Part shown: positions 15,865-23,498 of the stretch, piece by piece | Layout: the number at the start of each line of letters is the position of its first letter | Position numbering within the stretch: position 1 is the first letter of the stretch | Assembly (NCBI GenBank): GCA_038229055.1 | Contig: JBBROU010000076.1 | Coordinates: 1 to 25,442, forward strand | Length of the DNA: 25,442 bases | Reading direction: 5' to 3' | From: JANYJA01 sp038229055 | GTDB lineage: Bacteria; Acidobacteriota; Terriglobia; Bryobacterales; Bryobacteraceae | The notes under the pieces: generated by a model | Seen by the model: the letters and a program-made list of their open reading frames with translations, nothing else | The model's database searches: none | What the model was told of the DNA's origin: nothing | Program-made: the position numbers and the translations under genes

Positions 15865-16893
15865 GTGCCCCTCTCGACCGGAATTCTGGCTCTTGATTAT
15901 ACGCTGGGTTCGGAATCGCTCACTCACGAACAGCTTGAAGAGCGCTTCGGCGTCGAGGCTATGAAGAAGGTGCTCTCCGGCGCTGGCATTCGAAATCGCC
16001 AAGTCGCCGCGCCGGGCGTATGCGGGTCCGATCTTGCTTACGATTCGGCAAAACGGCTCATCGAACGAACGGCGCTCGATCTACATTCTATCGACCTGCT
16101 GATTCATTGCACCCAAAGTCCCGACTATTTTCTTCCGACCACCGCGTGTGTGCTGCATGACCGTCTGGGCTTGAAGAAAGAGTGCGCCGCCTTCGACATC
16201 AATCTGGGATGCAGTCAGTACATCTATGCTCTATCGGTAGCGCACAGCATGATTAGCAGCGGTATTGCGTCGCGAGCCCTCGTGCTGACCGGAGACACGA
16301 TGACGCGCACCATCAACCCGATGGATCGCGCAGTCGCGCCGCTGATGGGCGATGGAGGGAGCGCGTCACTGGTCGGCATCGTTCCCGAGGGCGAAGGTTT
16401 CGCCGGCTTCGAGCTGGGAACGGACGGTAGCGGGCATCCGTATCTGATGATCCCCGCGGGCGGATTTCGCAAGCCCCTAAGCGCCGAAACCGCGGTTGAA
16501 GTGGCGGACGCCGAAGGCAACGTTCGGTCGCCGCGGAACCTGTATATGAGCGGCACGGCGATTTTTCATTTCGCGATATCGACGGTGCCGAAAGTCGTGC
16601 AAAGCATCCTAGCCAAAAATGCGATGACGATGGATGATATCGATCTCGTGTTGTTCCATCAAGCCAATCAATACATGCTGGATTACCTCGTCAAGAAACT
16701 TAAGATTCCGGCTGAGAAGACGCATTTTTATCTGGCGGACATCGGAAATACGAGCGGCTCGACCATGCCGATCGTGTTGGCGGACGCCTTGCGTTGCGGC
16801 AAGGTGCGGAAAGGCTCGCGGATTTTGATGGTGTCGTTTGGCGTCGGATTGTCGTGGGCCGCAACGATCATGAAGTGGAGCGGACTGGCATGA
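15865..16893 (+). CDS. 3-oxoacyl-ACP synthase III family protein (KAS III)
   Basis: A 342-residue thiolase-fold condensing enzyme of the FabH type. The Cys-His-Asn triad is intact: Cys116 in DINLGCSQYIYAL, His265 in VLFHQANQYML and Asn295 in DIGNTSGSTMP. It ends in the usual GLSWAATIMKW. KAS III enzymes condense a short acyl starter with malonyl-ACP. Relatives of this sub-type also occur in surface-polysaccharide and tetronate gene clusters, where they make short acyl units rather than fatty acids. GTG at 15865 is preceded by AAGGAT and lies 2 bp after the carrier-protein stop. The stop overlaps the ATG of the reductase gene (ATGA). The starter substrate cannot be read from sequence. Confidence 0.9.
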   Translation: MPLSTGILALDYTLGSESLTHEQLEERFGVEAMKKVLSGAGIRNRQVAAPGVCGSDLAYDSAKRLIERTALDLHSIDLLIHCTQSPDYFLPTTACVLHDRLGLKKECAAFDINLGCSQYIYALSVAHSMISSGIASRALVLTGDTMTRTINPMDRAVAPLMGDGGSASLVGIVPEGEGFAGFELGTDGSGHPYLMIPAGGFRKPLSAETAVEVADAEGNVRSPRNLYMSGTAIFHFAISTVPKVVQSILAKNAMTMDDIDLVLFHQANQYMLDYLVKKLKIPAEKTHFYLADIGNTSGSTMPIVLADALRCGKVRKGSRILMVSFGVGLSWAATIMKWSGLA

Positions 16894-17612
16894 CCGTGCT
16901 GATCACCGGCGCGTCGTCCGGCTTGGGAAAAGCCTGCGCGGAAAGACTGGCAATCGACGGCGCGCAGCTAATTCTCGTCGGACGCAACGCGGAGACGCTG
17001 GACGCGGTGGCGAAGCCGATGGGCGCCCGCGGCATGGTTTGCGATGTCGCCGACGAAGCCGCGGTGAAGGCCATGATGGCGCAGTTGAAAATGGAAGCCG
17101 TGCAGATTCACGGGTGGGTGCTCGCGGCCGGCGTGCAGAATCTGAATCCGATGCGCATGGAGTCTGCCGCCACCCTGCAAAACAGTTTCGGCGTGAACGT
17201 GAACGGGTCGCTAGGGTTGATCGCGCTGGCGCTGAAGTCGCGGCTTATCGCTCCGGGCGGATCGATCGTTCTGTTCTCGTCAGCGGCCGTGCATGCGGGC
17301 GGCGCCGGACTCGTGATGTATGCGGCCTCGAAGGGGGCGCTGGAAGGCGCCACTCGATCGCTGGCTGTCGAACTCGCGGGGCAGAAAATTCGCGTGAATG
17401 CGATCGCGCCCGGTGTGGTCCGCACGCCGATGTCGGAAAAATTCCTGAGCAAGTTGCCGCCGGACCGCGTGGCCGCGATTGAGGCGGATCACCCTCTCGG
17501 CTTCGGCACCCCGCGCGACGTCGCCGGTCCCGTGCGGTTTCTGCTGTCTGAAGATGCGCGCTGGATTACCGGCACCGTGATAATGGTGGATGGCGGCCTT
17601 TCAATTCACTAG
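16890..17612 (+). CDS. SDR family oxidoreductase (FabG-like ketoreductase)
   Basis: A 240-residue classical short-chain dehydrogenase. The cofactor motif is TGASSGLG (6-13). Arg32 in GRNAE after strand 2 favours NADPH. The catalytic residues are Ser131 (LFSSAAVHA), Tyr144 and Lys148 in YAASKGAL, and the later RVNAIAPGVVRTPM and ITGTVIMVDGGLS motifs are typical. Given the adjacent ketosynthase and MaoC dehydratase, the likely job is reduction of a 3-oxoacyl-ACP to 3-hydroxyacyl-ACP, which is inference from context. It overlaps the ketosynthase gene by 4 bp and is followed after 4 bp by the MaoC gene, so the genes are coupled. Confidence 0.9.
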   Translation: MTVLITGASSGLGKACAERLAIDGAQLILVGRNAETLDAVAKPMGARGMVCDVADEAAVKAMMAQLKMEAVQIHGWVLAAGVQNLNPMRMESAATLQNSFGVNVNGSLGLIALALKSRLIAPGGSIVLFSSAAVHAGGAGLVMYAASKGALEGATRSLAVELAGQKIRVNAIAPGVVRTPMSEKFLSKLPPDRVAAIEADHPLGFGTPRDVAGPVRFLLSEDARWITGTVIMVDGGLSIH

Positions 17613-17616
17613 TGCT

Positions 17617-18039
17617 ATGGATACTGCCGCCGATTTGTCGTTCGAAGAAATCGAAGTTGGCGCGCGCGCCTCGTTCCGGCGCCGAATCTCCGCGAGCGAC
17701 ATTGAAAACTTTGCGGCACTATCGGGCGACTACAATCCGCTGCACACCGACGCGGCTTATGCGGCGACAACAAGTTTCGAGCGTCCGGTCGCGCATGGAA
17801 TGCTACTGGCGACATTTGTATCGTGTTTGGTTGGGATGCATCTGCCGGGCAAGCGCTGTCTCTTTCTCGACGCGAATCTCGACTTCGTTCAGCCGGTGTT
17901 CGCGGGAGACGAGCTTGAGATTGTGGGCGAGGTGAAGTCCCGCCAGGACACGCTGCGGACCCTGGTGCTGCGGGTGCAAATTACCGCGATGCCGGATCGA
18001 ACGGCGGTGCGCGGCAAGGTAACAGTGAAGGTTCTATGA
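17617..18039 (+). CDS. MaoC-like (R)-hydratase/dehydratase
   Basis: A 140-residue hot-dog-fold protein of the MaoC/PhaJ type. The catalytic loop is LSGDYNPLHTDAAYA with Asp38 and His43, followed by the family block ERPVAHGMLLATFVSCLVG. These enzymes hydrate trans-2-enoyl thioesters or, in reverse, dehydrate (R)-3-hydroxyacyl thioesters. In this operon dehydration of a 3-hydroxyacyl-ACP is plausible, although no enoyl reductase gene follows, so the product could stay unsaturated or the enzyme could work in the hydratase direction. ATG at 17617 was chosen because the conserved domain begins shortly after it. The stop overlaps the FkbH-like gene start (ATGA). Confidence 0.88.
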   Translation: MDTAADLSFEEIEVGARASFRRRISASDIENFAALSGDYNPLHTDAAYAATTSFERPVAHGMLLATFVSCLVGMHLPGKRCLFLDANLDFVQPVFAGDELEIVGEVKSRQDTLRTLVLRVQITAMPDRTAVRGKVTVKVL

Positions 18040-20129
18040 CGGAACGCGAGGCGGTCACAACAATTCGCGATTCCGTGCGGCGCGCGAAATCATGTGCCAA
18101 TGCCGAAGTCGCCCTAGCCGCATCAACATCGAACGGTGACTTCGGCGCCACGTGGCTCCGCGCCGCGCTACTCGAAGCCTGCGGCCGCGGTGCCGAGGCG
18201 GCGGCGGAACTGGAATCGCTCACGGATGCGTTCTGGGGCGAGGAACGCGCTCTTCGGAAAATAGCGATCGCGCGCAATCAGTTCGCGACCGATCCGTCAA
18301 CAGCTTGGCGGAATTTGGCGGAAGCTGTGCAGGCCGCGCGTAATTACTCGACCCTGGCCGCCGCCGAAAAACTCGTCAACCGCATGCGCCGGAAGCACAC
18401 GCCACCCTTTCGCCGCCATTTGAAGATCGCGATGTTGGGGACCGTCACGCTCGATCTCTGGACACCAATCCTTCGCGTGATGTGCTTTGCGGCTGGTATC
18501 GATGCTGAGATCTACGCCGGTCCGTTCCAGCAGGTCGAGCAGGAGATTCTCGACCCGGCATCGGGATTGGCTTCGTTTCACCCCGAAATTTTGATTCTCG
18601 CGCTCGATTGGCGCAGCCTGAATCTGCCCGACGAAGCGGCTGACCCCGACGCCGTTGTGCGCGACAAGATCGCGGGAATTAAAAATCTGTGGCGCGGCGC
18701 GACGGTCATCCAGTATGGCTTTGAAGTCCCCGAGATTGACGCGTATGGAAGATTGAGCGCTACGCTGCCCGGCGGCCAAGCGCACATGCTTCGCGCAATC
18801 AACAACGCGTTAGCCAAATCGGATGTGTTGTTTTTCGATGTCGATCAGATCGCGGGAATCTACGGCAAAGCCCAATGGCACGACCCTGTGCTGTGGTTCG
18901 CCGCCCGGCAATATCCCGCCACGGATGCAATTGCGCTGCTCATGCGCCACCAGACCGCGCTGCTGCGGGCCGTCGCGGGGCTGACTTCGAAGTGCATTGC
19001 GCTCGATCTCGACGGCACCCTGTGGGGCGGCATCATCGGCGAAGACGGAGTCGCCGGAATCCGGCTGGGCGGCAGTCCCGAAGGCGAGGCCTACGCTGAA
19101 TTCCAACGCTACCTTCTCGCGCTGAACCGTCGCGGCATTCCACTGGCGATCTGCTCGAAGAACAATGACGCAGACGCGCGCGCGCCTTTCGAAGAACACC
19201 CCGAAATGGTTCTGAAGCTGGAAGACATCGCGGTGTTCGCGGCCAACTGGAGCACCAAAGACCAGAACCTGCGGCACATCGCGCGCACTCTGAACATCGG
19301 TATCGACAGCATCGTATTTCTTGATGACAATCCCATTGAGCGCGCATTGGTGCGGGAGTTAGTGCCGGAAGTTACCGTGCCCGAACTTCCCTCCGACCCC
19401 GCTCTTTACGTGGCAACGCTGCACCGCGGCCTCCATTTCGAAGCGCTTGCGCTCACTCAGGAGGATCGCCAGCGCGCCGCGTCCTATCGCCAGAACTCCG
19501 AACGCCAGAACTCCGAACGCCAGACACTCGCAACGACGAGCGGCAGCGTCGATGAGTTCCTCGCCGGGCTCAACATCCAAATTGAATTGCGACCGTTCGA
19601 CCAAGCCAATCTCGCGCGCATCGTCCAGCTCATCAACAAGACTAATCAGTTCAACCTGACCACGCGGCGCATGACCTCGGCGGAAGTCTCCGCTCTTCTC
19701 GATCGGAACGGTTGCTACACGCAATTCATGCGGCTGCGCGACAAGTTCGGCGACTCCGGCCTCACCGGCATTCTAATCGCACTCGAAGAACACGATACGT
19801 TCCGCATCGATAACTGGCTCATCAGTTGCCGCGTGCTCGGTCGGCGCGTTGAAGATGCCATGCTCGCAGCTGCGTTGAAGTTTGCTCGCTTGCGCGGCCT
19901 TCGCGAAGTGCGCGGCGAGTACATCCCCACTCCGAAGAACGCGCAGGTCAGTGCAATCTACGAGAAATTCGGCTTCTCGCGTCAGGCCGAAAACTCATTC
20001 TCATTCGCCCTCAATCAAGAGATCTTCACCATTCCCGATTGGCTCAAAGTGGACGATGCCACCCAGGACAGCGAGAATGAGACTGATGAACGAGCGCGTG
20101 CAACGAGTCTTCCAGGAAGTGTTCGATGA
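18036..20129 (+). CDS. FkbH-like HAD-IIIC phosphatase/acyl-ACP synthase
   Basis: A 697-residue multidomain FkbH-family protein. Residues 1-125 are an Ala-rich helical, TPR-like extension. Residues 128-310 match the N-terminal SGNH-like region (IAMLGTVTLDLWTPILR). The HAD-IIIC core has Asp324/Asp326 in ALDLDGTLWGG, Ser374-Lys375 in CSKNND and Asp430-Asp431 in VFLDDNP. The C-terminal part is GNAT-like (FGDSGLTGIL, then WLISCRVLGRRVEDAM with Cys598). Known FkbH proteins take 1,3-bisphosphoglycerate, remove phosphate and load a glyceryl unit on an acyl carrier protein; the same is inferred here, with the ACP encoded by the overlapping next gene as partner. A 15-bp tandem duplication lies in the linker after the HAD core. 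It overlaps the MaoC gene by 4 bp. Confidence 0.88.
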   Translation: MTEREAVTTIRDSVRRAKSCANAEVALAASTSNGDFGATWLRAALLEACGRGAEAAAELESLTDAFWGEERALRKIAIARNQFATDPSTAWRNLAEAVQAARNYSTLAAAEKLVNRMRRKHTPPFRRHLKIAMLGTVTLDLWTPILRVMCFAAGIDAEIYAGPFQQVEQEILDPASGLASFHPEILILALDWRSLNLPDEAADPDAVVRDKIAGIKNLWRGATVIQYGFEVPEIDAYGRLSATLPGGQAHMLRAINNALAKSDVLFFDVDQIAGIYGKAQWHDPVLWFAARQYPATDAIALLMRHQTALLRAVAGLTSKCIALDLDGTLWGGIIGEDGVAGIRLGGSPEGEAYAEFQRYLLALNRRGIPLAICSKNNDADARAPFEEHPEMVLKLEDIAVFAANWSTKDQNLRHIARTLNIGIDSIVFLDDNPIERALVRELVPEVTVPELPSDPALYVATLHRGLHFEALALTQEDRQRAASYRQNSERQNSERQTLATTSGSVDEFLAGLNIQIELRPFDQANLARIVQLINKTNQFNLTTRRMTSAEVSALLDRNGCYTQFMRLRDKFGDSGLTGILIALEEHDTFRIDNWLISCRVLGRRVEDAMLAAALKFARLRGLREVRGEYIPTPKNAQVSAIYEKFGFSRQAENSFSFALNQEIFTIPDWLKVDDATQDSENETDERARATSLPGSVR
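19488..19524 (+). repeat. 15-bp tandem duplication within the FkbH-like gene
   Basis: CGCCAGAACTCCGAA occurs at 19488-19502 and exactly again at 19503-19517, followed by a partial third copy (CGCCAGA). It encodes RQNSE twice and then RQ, in a polar linker between the HAD core and the C-terminal domain. It is in frame, so it probably changes only linker length. Confidence 0.9.
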
Positions 20130-20316
20130 CGAGAATTTGGTGGTCACCGACGCCATGTCGGCCAAGGACATTCCCGATTGGGACAGCTTGGCGCAGATCA
20201 AACTGCTGATCGGCCTCGAAGAAGAATTCGAGGTGAAGTTTACGACGCATGAAGTAGCATCCATGACGTGCGTGGGCGACCTGAAGAAGGCGCTCGCATC
20301 CAAGAACCTCAACTAA
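20077..20316 (+). CDS. Acyl carrier protein 2
   Basis: A 79-residue acyl carrier protein (76 if the ATG at 20086 is used). It reads MNERVQRVFQEVFDDENLVV, then SAKDIPDWDSLAQIKLLIGL with the phosphopantetheine serine in the DSL motif (Ser37), and EEEFEVKFTTHEVASM. This type of carrier is typically paired with FkbH-like HAD proteins. AGGA eight bases before 20077 favours the earlier start. The gene overlaps the 3' end of the FkbH-like gene by 53 bp (44 from the inner ATG), so synthesis of the pair is tightly coupled. Likely the glyceryl-accepting carrier, by context. Its stop TAA overlaps the stop of the convergent GNAT-like gene. Confidence 0.9.
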   Translation: MRLMNERVQRVFQEVFDDENLVVTDAMSAKDIPDWDSLAQIKLLIGLEEEFEVKFTTHEVASMTCVGDLKKALASKNLN

Positions 20317-21332
20317 TCCAGATAGAAAGCGTCGTTTTCGAGGAGACTCATCGCGATTGCCGCGTTACTGCCGAGCTGGTCTTTGGGGTCGCGCATCGAG
20401 AGATCCTGGTCATCAATGTGTCGCAATCCCGCAGCCTCAATCGCGGCACGAGCATGCGGGGCCGAAGCCGCGGCGACAACCTTCGAAACTCCCGGGTCTA
20501 TCGCCGCGAACTGCAATGCCAGCGCATAAGCCGAGCGCCAGTCGATATCCTGAGCCGAGTTCACCCACACTTCGGCGATGCGGCATTCCAACCCCGTTCG
20601 GCTCAGAACGAAGTATCCGATCGGTTTGGCGTCCTGAAGCAACACGTACCCCGTAACACTAGCCGCCGGACACGCCAGAAAGTAGTTGAGCAACTCGGGG
20701 CTCCGCCGGCAGACCACTTTGTGCCGAATCGCAGGATCGGGTAGCGGCACAGAATCATCGAACCGGTCCACGCGCCGTGCCCTCCACCCATCCGAAACCT
20801 TCACCCCGGATCGCGCGGTCAGCAACACGTTTCGCCCCAACCGCGCCGCATCTTTCCAGGTGCGCGCGGTCTCGCTGTAGAGCTTCCACGGCCGCGCCAC
20901 ACGCGCGTAGCTGGCAAGCTCGGCCCTGCGCTTGAATCCCATTCGCGGCAAAACCGTGCGCGCATTTTCCGAGCCGCCGATGCTGATCAGCGTCCCCGTC
21001 AGCCTCTGGATGTTCTGATAGACCAAGCCTCCCGATCCGGGCAGCTTTTTGCTCGCGGCCCAATCAATAATGCACGCGCTGGGCACGAGCCCCGCTTCCG
21101 TCACAAATTCCACCGGCACCAGCGACCCGTGCGCCACAATCTCGCCGCGGTAGCGCAGCACGTAACTGCGGTTCCCCTCCCATAACGGATGTGGAGCGAA
21201 GCACTTCCACAGCATCACTTCCCGCGTGAAAGGCTTCCAATTCTCCGGCGTGCCGAAGACGGTTTGCAGAAAGCTTCTGACTTCGTCCAGCTCCGTTACG
21301 TCAACCGGACCGAAGTCGATGTCGGCCGCCAT
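20313..21332 (-). CDS. GNAT-like (FemAB-type) acyltransferase-like protein
   Basis: A 339-residue protein resembling GNAT-superfamily proteins with two acyltransferase-like halves. The first half contains YVLRYRGEIVAHGSLVPVEF and ACIIDWAASKKLPGSGGLVY, a GNAT-like core strand and phosphate loop. The second half contains VTGYVLLQDAKPIGYFVLSR and WRSAYALALQFAAIDPGVSK, ending in an AAIEAAGLR helix. It could transfer an acyl group to an amino sugar or peptide; proteins of this look are common in polysaccharide loci, but the assignment is by eye. It follows the MFS gene by 3 bp on the same strand and converges with the second acyl carrier gene with a 4-bp overlap of stop codons. It is a candidate acceptor enzyme for the carrier-bound acyl unit, which is inference. 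Confidence 0.65.
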   Translation of the reverse strand: MAADIDFGPVDVTELDEVRSFLQTVFGTPENWKPFTREVMLWKCFAPHPLWEGNRSYVLRYRGEIVAHGSLVPVEFVTEAGLVPSACIIDWAASKKLPGSGGLVYQNIQRLTGTLISIGGSENARTVLPRMGFKRRAELASYARVARPWKLYSETARTWKDAARLGRNVLLTARSGVKVSDGWRARRVDRFDDSVPLPDPAIRHKVVCRRSPELLNYFLACPAASVTGYVLLQDAKPIGYFVLSRTGLECRIAEVWVNSAQDIDWRSAYALALQFAAIDPGVSKVVAAASAPHARAAIEAAGLRHIDDQDLSMRDPKDQLGSNAAIAMSLLENDAFYLD

Positions 21333-21335
21333 CGG

Positions 21336-22640
21336 CTAAACGCCGGAAGGCGCGGCTTCCTCCAGCGGCGTCACGGGGTCAAGCGCGAGCCAGAAGAATG
21401 CGCCGATGAAGTAAACCAGCGCCGAAACGTAAAACGTGATATTCCAGTTGTTGTCGGACAGCTTCAGGATGTATCCCGCCGCGACCGACGCCGTGGCGCC
21501 GCCCAGATTCCCGATCATGTTCATGGCCCCGGAAAGCGTTCCGGCATACTTGCCGCCGACATCCATGCACGCGCCCCAGGCGTTCGGCATGACGAGGTCG
21601 TTGCAAAAACTGGCGAACCCCATCGCAATCACTGCCAGGAGCGGGCTGGCGAACCACGTCGATCCGAAAAGAAAACCGCTTGCACCTACAAATCCGATGA
21701 TGGAAACCAAGCGCCGCGACATTCGAACACTGCCGACCGCGCGCGTCACCGGAGCCGAGATGAAGCCGCTGAACAGCGCGCCGATGCCACCAAAGAATAG
21801 CGGCAGAGTGGCGTAGCGCGCGATAGTCCCGGGATCGAGATGGCGTGCTTCCTTCAGGTAAGTGGGCAGCCAGGTGATGTAGAAATACCAGCTATAAGAC
21901 AAGCAGAAATACTGCGCGCACAGCAGCCAGACCTGCCGCGATGCGATGAACTTGGCCCACGGAACGCTGCCATGCCCGGACGCGTGCGTGTCGGCAAGCA
22001 GACGAAGTTCCGCGCTATTTACGCTCGGATTGTCGCTCGGATTGTCGCGGAACCAGCGGTAGAAAAAGATGGCCCAGACCACGCCGAGCGTGCCAAAAAT
22101 TGCGAACGCGTTGCGCCAGCTTACGTATTTCAGGATCGCGAACACCAGCAGCGGCGTCAGCGCCCCGCCCCATCGCGCGCTCAGCCAGACGATGCCCTGC
22201 GCCCTTACGCGCTCATCCTGCGGCAACCAGGTGGAAAACGCGCGTGCGATGTTGGGAAAGCATCCCGCCTCACCCGCCCCGAAAAGGGTCTGGATCACAA
22301 AGAGCGAGACGAAGTTCCACGCGCGTCCCGTCACCGCGATGAAGAACGACCACCACACCACAATGCGCATCAGCACTTTGCGCGGGCCATAACGATCGCC
22401 CAGCCAGCCGCTCGGAATTTCGAAGGTTGCGTACGCCGTAATAAAGGCGGAAAACACCCAGCCCATCTGTACTTTGTCCAGCCCCAGATCCCTGCGGATG
22501 TCGCCTGCTGCCTGGCTCATCGCAACACGGTCGATGTAGGTAATCACGGCCAGCGTCACCGCGAAAAACACTACCCAGTAGCGCACTCTGGAGGGTCGTT
22601 CATTCTCGGTGCGGGTCACGTCGGGGGCCTGGGTCGCCAT
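21336..22640 (-). CDS. MFS transporter, anion:cation symporter (ExuT/glucarate-like)
   Basis: A 434-residue major facilitator protein with twelve predicted membrane segments. The cytoplasmic loop motif after TM2 is GWLGDRYGPRKVLM, and TM1 carries ITYIDRVAMSQA, typical of the anion:cation symporter group that moves hexuronates, glucarate or related organic acids. The central loop contains a short repeated DNPSDNPS (residues about 197-204) from a 12-bp duplication. The start ATG at 22640 fits the family although a clear SD is lacking. It probably heads a two-gene operon with the GNAT-like gene (3-bp gap) and is divergent to another GNAT gene with a 41-bp gap. The substrate is unknown; a sugar acid is the most likely class. 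Confidence 0.87.
   Translation of the reverse strand: MATQAPDVTRTENERPSRVRYWVVFFAVTLAVITYIDRVAMSQAAGDIRRDLGLDKVQMGWVFSAFITAYATFEIPSGWLGDRYGPRKVLMRIVVWWSFFIAVTGRAWNFVSLFVIQTLFGAGEAGCFPNIARAFSTWLPQDERVRAQGIVWLSARWGGALTPLLVFAILKYVSWRNAFAIFGTLGVVWAIFFYRWFRDNPSDNPSVNSAELRLLADTHASGHGSVPWAKFIASRQVWLLCAQYFCLSYSWYFYITWLPTYLKEARHLDPGTIARYATLPLFFGGIGALFSGFISAPVTRAVGSVRMSRRLVSIIGFVGASGFLFGSTWFASPLLAVIAMGFASFCNDLVMPNAWGACMDVGGKYAGTLSGAMNMIGNLGGATASVAAGYILKLSDNNWNITFYVSALVYFIGAFFWLALDPVTPLEEAAPSGV
22023..22046 (-). repeat. 12-bp tandem duplication within the MFS gene
   Basis: GCTCGGATTGTC is present twice in direct succession (22023-22034 and 22035-22046, plus-strand reading). It is in frame and doubles a DNPS-type tetrapeptide in the central cytoplasmic loop between the two six-helix halves of the transporter. 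Confidence 0.9.
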
Positions 22641-22681
22641 CGGTTGTCATCAGATCATGGGACGGGATAGAATGCAACACC

Positions 22682-23476
22682 GTGTGCCTTCCGGCGATAG
22701 AGAGCCAGCCCGATTTCAGAACCGTGGATGAAAACCTGCGCCACTGTTTTGAAGCGCTCGCAGGCGGCCGGTTGTCGGCGCAAGTATGCGCGGCTGCGGG
22801 CGTGCGGGCGATTTCGCTGGGAGTCGGCTTTCAGTTATTCAACGCCGCATTTCTCGATAGCCCGGTCGAAGACGAGCACGATCTGCAAACTCGCATTCAA
22901 TGGGCTGGAGAGCAGCTCGGTTCGGGCCGCCTGAAATGGTCGTTCTGGATGTGTGAAAGCTGGTTGACCCCGGCGGTGCGGCGGCGAGCGGAAAGAGTGC
23001 TTCACCGCGGCGGGCTTTCGCTCGTCTCCGAAATGCCCGGCATGGTGATCGACGGGTTGAACGGCCCGGATCGCCCGCTACCGGTCATCGAGATCCGGCG
23101 TGTGGCGGACGAGGGCGACCGCGCCGCGTTTTGCGACATCGGCTCAGCTTGTTTCAACGTTCCGATCTCGTTGTTCGGCGAAGTCTTCGATTCGGATATG
23201 GCGGCGCGCCCCCAATTCGCGGCTTACATCGGTTACGCCGAAGGCCGCCCCGTCGCCACGGCCGCCGCGGTCGTCACAGGCGATGTCGTCGGAATTTATA
23301 ATGTCGCCACCATGCCGGGGCTGCGGCGGCGCGGTTATGCCGAGGCGGTCATGCGCTTCGCCATCCAGCAAACCGGGTGCCGCCGGAGCGTCTTGCAATC
23401 GAGCATCCAAGGCCTCCGCATGTACGAGCGCATGGGTTACAAGGCCATCTGTAAGTTCCGCGTTTTCACGTCATAG
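22682..23476 (+). CDS. GNAT family N-acetyltransferase
   Basis: A 264-residue protein whose C-terminal half is a GNAT domain. It shows IEIRRVADEGDRAAFCDIGS as the first strand and helix, YIGYAEGRPVATAAAVV, then VVGIYNVATMPGLRRRGYAEAVMRFA with the acetyl-CoA pyrophosphate loop (RRRGYAEA), and a final LQSSIQGLRMYERMGYKAI. The N-terminal half (about 1-125) is not recognised; it contains FQLFNAAFLDSP and WSFWMCESWL and may bind the acceptor. Start GTG at 22682 gives the longest frame; a GTG at 22724 is an alternative and neither has a clear SD. The acceptor is unknown. Only 22 bp separate it from the proline dehydrogenase gene downstream. Confidence 0.8.
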   Translation: MCLPAIESQPDFRTVDENLRHCFEALAGGRLSAQVCAAAGVRAISLGVGFQLFNAAFLDSPVEDEHDLQTRIQWAGEQLGSGRLKWSFWMCESWLTPAVRRRAERVLHRGGLSLVSEMPGMVIDGLNGPDRPLPVIEIRRVADEGDRAAFCDIGSACFNVPISLFGEVFDSDMAARPQFAAYIGYAEGRPVATAAAVVTGDVVGIYNVATMPGLRRRGYAEAVMRFAIQQTGCRRSVLQSSIQGLRMYERMGYKAICKFRVFTS

Positions 23477-23498
23477 TAAGATCCAGGTAGGCCTTCGT

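Noticed and set aside
19882..20076. N-terminal extension of acyl carrier protein 2 to 144 aa
   Set aside because: It is an out-of-frame part of the FkbH-like C-terminal domain; the carrier fold starts at about 20086.
21840..22670. 276-codon plus-strand open frame opposite the MFS gene
   Set aside because: Antisense shadow of a clear twelve-helix transporter; no domain recognised.
23100..23498. N-terminal extension of proline dehydrogenase to 435 aa
   Set aside because: It overlaps the GNAT domain in another frame and has shadow-like Ser/Arg-rich composition; the family length fits a start at 23499.
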